Notes under the pieces: generated by a model | What the model was told of the DNA's origin: nothing | Seen by the model: the letters and a program-made list of their open reading frames with translations, nothing else | The model's database searches: none | Shown here: positions 61,704-64,000 of the stretch, one piece after another | How positions within the stretch are numbered: the stretch's first letter is position 1 | Layout of the letters: each line of letters starts with the position of its first letter | Origin: Vitis vinifera | Taxonomy: Eukaryota; Streptophyta; Magnoliopsida; Vitales; Vitaceae | DNA: 64,000 bases | Reading direction: 5' to 3' | NCBI RefSeq assembly: GCF_030704535.1 | Contig: NC_081815.1 | Location: forward strand, 19,180,001 to 19,244,000 | Program-made: the position numbers and the translations under genes

Positions 61704-62787
61704 ATGACTTATCCTACTACTTCAAATCTTTCACCAAAGTTGCTCTTGCTCTCTCTTCTGCTTGGTTCCTTTGTGGTTGCTTCTGTTGGTAACTTGTACC
61801 AAGATTTTGATATCACTTGGGGTGATGGCAGAGCCAAGATCCTCAACAATGGACAGCTTCTTACTCTCTCTCTTGACAAAGCCTCTGGCTCTGGCTTCCG
61901 GTCCAATAATGAGTATCTGTTTGGGAAGATTGATATGCAGCTGAAGCTTGTGCCTGGAAACTCTGCTGGCACTGTCACTGCCTACTATGTAAGCCTCCTC
62001 TTTACCAAGCGTTTTTCCATCAAACGCTCTCTTGTTTTCATCTTCTTCTGACTCACAAATCAATATCCTGCTTTGTGTAATTGCAGCTATCGTCACAAGG
62101 GCCTACCCATGATGAGATAGATTTTGAATTCTTGGGGAATCTCAGTGGTGATCCATACATTCTTCACACTAATGTGTTCAGCCAAGGCAAGGGAAACAGA
62201 GAGCAGCAATTCTACCTCTGGTTCGACCCAACTGCCGATTTCCACACATACTCCGTTCTCTGGAATCCCCAGCGCATTATGTAAGTACTATTATCCTGAT
62301 CTCCAAACCTGAAATCTGGTTTATGTTTTTCGGGTTTCTGTATTGATTTACTCATCATGGGTATCTCTGTTTCAGCTTCTCTGTGGATGGCACCCCCATC
62401 AGAGAGTTCAAAAATTCAGAATCCATTGGTGTTCCATACCCGAAAAACCAGCCCATGAGGATATACTCCAGTCTATGGAATGCAGATGACTGGGCAACAA
62501 GGGGTGGGCTTGTCAAGACAGACTGGAGCCAAGCACCCTTCACTGCCTCCTACAGGAACTTCAATGCCAATGCTTGTGTGTGGTCCTCTGGATCATCTTC
62601 TTGCAGTTCAACCTCTCCATCTTCTACCTCCACCAATGGTGGATGGTATTCACAGGAGCTAGATTCCACAAGCCAAGAGAGAATGACATGGGTGCAGAAG
62701 AATTACATGATCTACAATTACTGCACTGACACAAAGCGATTCCCACAGGGCCTTCCTCCTGAATGCACAGCCACTACCATGTCCTAG
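61704..62787 (+). CDS. XTH: Xyloglucan endotransglucosylase/hydrolase, MASPS type
   Basis: Exons 61704-61988, 62087-62280 and 62376-62787; introns of 98 and 95 bp. They join to 296 aa. The leader starts [20 protein letters not shown] rather than MASPS, but the rest of the signal peptide is the same. [10 protein letters not shown] at 103-112 with E105 and E109 and NLS. Differences from sisters: [10 protein letters not shown] where others have [18 protein letters not shown] (shared with the gene at 46659) and ERMTWVQKN for ERMKWVQKN. Promoter and 3' flank closely match those of the gene at 46659, so these two are recent direct duplicates. Confidence 0.95.
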
Positions 62788-63780
62788 AAGGAACCGAACC
62801 TAAGCCCATTCAATCAATTCTATTCTTTAATTCTTTATCCTTTTAGTTGCTGTTACAACAGCAGAAACCTCATATTGTTTACATTGTAATATACGAGTCA
62901 ATGCAGATAATAAAAGATTATTTATGAATGACATGCACTGTTTTTGAACCTCAATTTGGATGTCAAAAACCACTAGAGAAAGAAAGGAAATTGTTGAAAA
63001 TGACTGAAGAGATGAACCATTGTCAATGCAATTTTTAGCTTTTTTTTTCAATTTGCTTTCCCTGTTCTTTAACTTATGAGACACAGATGGGGCCTTGAAC
63101 CAAATTTAAGGAGTAAATAGTTTTTATTTCCTTCCTTCTAATTGTAAACAGCAAGAAAGTACAGTTAAAACCACAAAAACCAAGCACTGAGTCGCACAAG
63201 AAGCTCTAAGCATGATGAAGGTGGCAAACAGACCCATGAAAAACCACCAATTCATGAACAAAACAGTCCCACGTCCCATGAATAATCTATTGTTAATTTC
63301 TGTCCCACCTCCTTTGCTTGTGGAAGTCAGCAAACCTCTCTGTGGTTCTGGTGACATGGACATTGTTGTATAGACTCCTCTCAATATCTACCCAATTGGG
63401 AGGAGATCGTTACAATGATATCAAAGTCGATCATCGACCTCAATATGAGAGTTTGTTTGGCCTTACAAGAAGTGTCTGTCTATTTAATTAGATAATCTTA
63501 TGAAACACAATGAGGATGTTATGTCTGCATAAGGAGTAGGTGATTGTAATATTCCCTAAATACATATGAGTTTCTCTTTACCTTATAGAAATGTTTTAAA
63601 GTCGTGAGGATTCTTTGAGTTTAAAGTTGACAATATCCCCTATCATATGAGTTTGATTCTCTTTGTGATAATAGGTAAATTGATTATTAGTCACTTCTAC
63701 TATAATAGATATGACACATGAATACTAAGTCACCTCTGATTTTTGTAGTGTGCTTTTTTATAAGTTTCTGCCCTGTTCAC
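62788..63780. other. 3' flank of XTH 61704
   Basis: Near copy of 47744-48830. On the minus strand 63124-63384 is an open frame of 86 codons with hydrophobic stretches (NWWFFMGLFATFIML). The sister flanks near 48.2, 54.9 and 1.7 kb do not keep it open, so I do not call a gene. Confidence 0.5.
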
Positions 63781-64000
63781 ATTAGGGAAGCTCTAGAATA
63801 TGTGAGTAGGTAACTGGATCTTACTATGGGTGTTGAACTGGCAGTGACGGATGCTTGGGCAGGTGCTGCTTGTCTTTCTCTCCTTGTTTTGGCACTTCGG
63901 ATGTTTAGAGTTGGAAAAAGTGGCTGACAGTGGGTGGAGTGATCTATGTAGGAAGCTCTCGTCCAGCACATTTTTACACTACAACGTCCTTTCAAGGTTT
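63781..64000 (+). promoter_or_regulatory. Start of another MAPI-type promoter running off the window
   Basis: Matches 48831-49030 and 55600-55870 (GCTTGGGCAGGTGCTGCTTG, then GTCCAGCACATTTTTACACT near 63960). By analogy a further MAPI-type XTH gene may begin within about 0.5-1.5 kb beyond the window. Confidence 0.55.

Noticed and set aside
25550-62787. Idea that DXS and the XTH genes form a functional gene cluster
   Set aside because: Plastid isoprenoid synthesis and wall xyloglucan remodelling share no pathway, and the proximity is explained by tandem XTH expansion around DXS.
63124-63384. 86-codon minus-strand frame with hydrophobic segments
   Set aside because: Parallel flanks near 48.2, 54.9 and 1.7 kb do not keep it open.

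Overview
This is a plant nuclear window. The genes are split by introns with GT-AG ends, the spacers are very AT-rich with many (TA)n runs, and there are Ty1/copia LTR elements and MITE-like repeats. From memory of the protein sequences the best guess is a grapevine (Vitis) chromosome, but no search was run.

The main content is a cluster of xyloglucan endotransglucosylase/hydrolase (XTH) genes of the TCH4/XTH22-XTH23-XTH25 type. Ten are complete. Six are on the minus strand (2149-3242, 4981-6072, 6991-8044, 15294-16344, 17879-18953, 38840-40054) and four on the plus strand (46659-47743, 50349-51443, 53525-54608, 61704-62787). One minus-strand copy is cut by the window start (1-168), and three plus-strand copies are pseudogenes or fragments (near 51.7, 56.3 and 58.9-59.7 kb). 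Every complete copy has three exons, two introns in the same places and an open reading frame of 285-297 codons that joins cleanly. The products are predicted secreted cell-wall enzymes that cut and rejoin xyloglucan.

The layout is mirror-like. The block at about 0.2-6.8 kb (minus strand) reappears in inverted orientation at about 49.6-56.3 kb (plus strand), including promoters, 3' flanks and an AT-rich spacer. Within both arms two XTH types alternate: an MASPS type with a TATAAAACCCC promoter and an MAPI type with a different promoter. The arms therefore look like repeats of a two-gene unit. More diverged single copies (6991, 15294, 17879, 38840) and non-XTH DNA lie between them.

In the middle (25550-30442, plus strand) is a complete nine-exon gene for 1-deoxy-D-xylulose-5-phosphate synthase (DXS), the plastid entry enzyme of the MEP isoprenoid pathway. 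It has no evident functional link to the XTH genes.

Mobile DNA: a very young copia element (9398-13941) with nearly identical LTRs and a matching 5-bp target duplication; an older copia element (32629-37605) inserted inside a still older copia relic (about 31.7-38.3 kb); copia relics facing each other at about 20.0-22.1 kb; a copia 3' piece near 60.4-61.0 kb; and at least three copies of a 310-345 bp MITE. I saw no tRNA, rRNA or CRISPR features. Nothing supports a wholly new molecular system; the mirrored alternating XTH array is the most interesting structure.
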